Source: CAYUTA01 sp964447605 (GTDB lineage Bacteria; Bacillota; Clostridia; Christensenellales; CAG-138). Taken from it: a DNA stretch of 16,884 bases. Shown one piece after another: positions 15,073-16,884 of the stretch. The DNA lies in assembly GCA_964447605.1 (NCBI GenBank), contig CAYUTA010000057.1, positions 1 to 16,884 on the forward strand. The letters run 5' to 3'. Position 1 is the stretch's first letter, and each line of letters opens with the position of its first letter. Under the pieces are notes generated by a model, which had not been told where the DNA came from, made no database searches, and saw only the letters and a program-made list of their open reading frames with translations. A program made the position numbers and the translations under genes.

Positions 15073-16884
15073 TTACAATTCATTGATTGTTTCTGTTACT
15101 GATATATTTCGTATTCTTTTTGCTGGAGCATACACGGCTGCAATCGCTGCAAAAAGAACGAATAAGAGTATGGACAGCAGCGATGTAACGGGCAAGCTCC
15201 AAATAGCGTAGCTGAAATGGTTGGTAATGAGAATGTCATATAGCAGTTTGCTAAATGGCAAACCAACTGCACAACCGACAGCGCAACCCCAAAAAGCATA
15301 GGTAAAAGCTTCGGCGGCAATCATTTTTGTTATCTGATGTTCGTCCATTCCAACCGCCCGCATTGCCCCATATTGCTTTATCCTTGCAGATACACTCATG
15401 GAAGTGCTGTTGACGATGTTTAATACCGTAACCAAAGTGATAATTACCAAAAAACCATATACGCAGGATACAAATGCCATATAGGTGCCGGATGTGCGTT
15501 GATCGCGCTTATCACCAAAAGAATATTCATCTCCTGCTGCGTTACGAATTGCTTCGACATTTTTATCGGTCACATCTTTTGTCGTTTGTATCATAACGAG
15601 TGAATAGTCTGTCACGCCTGTCAAGCGAACAAAGGTTTCGTTGGAAGTAATAAGCGTTATTTTGCCGTTTGTAAGGCCATTGCCACTGAACAGGTCATAT
15701 TTCAACAAGCCTGCAATTTCGAGTTCTTCATTGCCTGCCTGTATTTTGTCACCAATCTCCCAGGAACTATATTGGTCCCAAGTTGCCAAAACATAATTGC
15801 TGTTTTCATACACTTTTGAGAGATCACTGCCCCTTTTCAGCGCACCATCTTTTGCAAGGCAGTCTAAATCGAAATCATCAAAAGAAATAATATCAATCGT
15901 ACTCGAACGGGTGGTATCATGGTTTAGCGCTGCGGGAACTTCAAAACAACTCCGGCGGCCGTAAACACGATTTACGCCCTCCATACCGCTGATTGTGTCA
16001 ACCAGTTCACTGTCGATCGAATTAGAACCGTCACCACTTGAAATGTGGATATCAGAGGCACTGGCCGATTGCGGCATCAGGTAGCCAATAAATTCTGTCA
16101 GAACCGAAAAACTCAAAAAAAGAATAATGCTAAGCGCAAAGGAACCTGTCATGAGAATGAGATTTTTCTTTGCAGATACTGCGTGATGGACACCAAGCGC
16201 CGTTTCGATTTTGAGAAAGTGTGCATTTACAGTAGGACGTACCGTTTTGGTACTTTCTGAATTTCCCGAAACCGCTGCAACAGGAGATACCTTTGCAGCC
16301 CGTTTTGCCGGATACCTTGCGGCAATCAATACCGTAACGATTCCCATAACAATGCCGCTGACAATGCCGATGAAGCTAATACCAAAAAGGGGAATGCTGG
16401 AAAACTCTTCGCCAACAAGAAAACGCAGGGCAGCACACAGGCCCCATGTAGTTACAATTCCAAGCGCAACGCCTATCGGAATCGCAGTTTTGCACCAGTT
16501 AAGAGCTTCCAGCCTCACAAAACGGATGATTTGTTGTTTGCTCATTCCGATACAACGCATCATCCCGAAAAATTTTGTCTTTTGAGATACTGTACTGTTG
16601 AGGCTGCTTGAAATCATCAGAACGCCCGCAAGCAGTATCAGTACAAATAATACTGCTGCGATAAGAAAAAGCGATTGCCCCATTGCACTGTTGCTTACAT
16701 CTTGAAACGTCAAATCATGATGTTTATTCAACAATCTGGTTTGTTCCATTCTAACGCCCATTTCGACCATACTGAACACGGCTGTTACCATGAACACGGC
16801 AAAGATGATACACAAAAGCACCATACGATTTTGCCGTCCGTGTACTTTGGCTGAAATAGGAATCAGACTAAGATAGCTTTTCAT
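15073..16884 (-). CDS. ABC transporter permease, FtsX/MacB type
   Basis: Membrane subunit of an ATP-driven exporter or mechanotransmission-type transporter. The 603 residues have about eight membrane helices (near 20-42, 70-94, 132-155, 163-189, 243-268, 466-490, 523-545, 559-586), a large extracytoplasmic domain (about 270-465), and two FtsX-type cores with parallel cytoplasmic motifs, FFGMMRCIGMSKQQI (105-119) and QYGAMRAVGMDEHQI (504-518). This architecture is common in gut Firmicutes, next to an ATPase and often a two-component system linked to peptide resistance; none is visible here. The ATG is the last codon of the window, so its ribosome site is out of view and a start further upstream cannot be excluded. 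Base composition is clearly more AT-rich than the housekeeping cluster, suggesting acquisition. Substrate unknown. Confidence 0.93.
   Translation of the reverse strand: MKSYLSLIPISAKVHGRQNRMVLLCIIFAVFMVTAVFSMVEMGVRMEQTRLLNKHHDLTFQDVSNSAMGQSLFLIAAVLFVLILLAGVLMISSSLNSTVSQKTKFFGMMRCIGMSKQQIIRFVRLEALNWCKTAIPIGVALGIVTTWGLCAALRFLVGEEFSSIPLFGISFIGIVSGIVMGIVTVLIAARYPAKRAAKVSPVAAVSGNSESTKTVRPTVNAHFLKIETALGVHHAVSAKKNLILMTGSFALSIILFLSFSVLTEFIGYLMPQSASASDIHISSGDGSNSIDSELVDTISGMEGVNRVYGRRSCFEVPAALNHDTTRSSTIDIISFDDFDLDCLAKDGALKRGSDLSKVYENSNYVLATWDQYSSWEIGDKIQAGNEELEIAGLLKYDLFSGNGLTNGKITLITSNETFVRLTGVTDYSLVMIQTTKDVTDKNVEAIRNAAGDEYSFGDKRDQRTSGTYMAFVSCVYGFLVIITLVTVLNIVNSTSMSVSARIKQYGAMRAVGMDEHQITKMIAAEAFTYAFWGCAVGCAVGLPFSKLLYDILITNHFSYAIWSLPVTSLLSILLFVLFAAIAAVYAPAKRIRNISVTETINEL

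Noticed and set aside
15005..15211. 68-codon plus-strand frame
   Set aside because: It overlaps the end of the permease gene on the opposite strand, has no ribosome site and shows no family pattern.
1..16884. CRISPR arrays, tRNA, rRNA, complete insertion sequences
   Set aside because: No regular spaced repeats, no cloverleaf and no transposase reading frame were seen anywhere in the window.

Overview
The window reads as chromosomal DNA of a low-to-moderate GC Firmicute, most probably a Clostridia-type anaerobe. Evidence is the gram-positive replicative polymerase PolC (PHP domain plus embedded exonuclease), RNase Y, the MEP isoprenoid route and the conserved order rpsB-tsf-pyrH-frr-uppS-cdsA-dxr-rseP-ispG-polC. 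I cannot assign a genus from sequence alone.

Layout, right to left along the minus strand. The housekeeping cluster occupies about 1 to 13.87 kb, all on the minus strand. A good extended -10 promoter at 13866-13895 and a structured leader precede rpsB-tsf (S2, EF-Ts). Then come pyrH (UMP kinase), frr (ribosome recycling factor), a small PASTA-like ORF that overlaps the frr stop, and a tightly packed envelope/isoprenoid block: uppS, cdsA, dxr, rseP, ispG. polC follows 13 bp after ispG. After polC a second promoter drives a leader that runs into rny (RNase Y), which is cut off by the left window edge. Terminator-like hairpins lie just upstream of pyrH, frr, uppS and rny, so the cluster looks like a chain of transcription units joined by readthrough.

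The genes fit together functionally. dxr and ispG make isoprenoid precursors, uppS turns them into the undecaprenyl carrier for wall synthesis, and cdsA makes CDP-diacylglycerol for phospholipids. rseP is the site-2 membrane protease. rpsB, tsf and frr serve translation, pyrH makes UDP for RNA, UDP-sugars and CTP, polC replicates DNA and rny starts mRNA decay.

Right of 13.87 kb the character changes. A 411-base non-coding stretch rich in inverted repeats separates rpsB from a plus-strand yccF gene. Then comes about 420 bases with a small, probably degenerate ORF carrying a perfect 12-bp inverted repeat. A visibly AT-richer ABC-transporter permease (FtsX/MacB type) on the minus strand starts exactly at the right window edge; it looks like an acquired accessory gene whose ATPase partner should lie beyond the edge.

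I see no CRISPR array, rRNA, tRNA, intact insertion sequence or clear novel multi-gene system. The points most worth a second look are the rny leader with its terminator, the repeated hairpins before start codons, the small frr-linked ORF, and the repeat-rich sequences around yccF.
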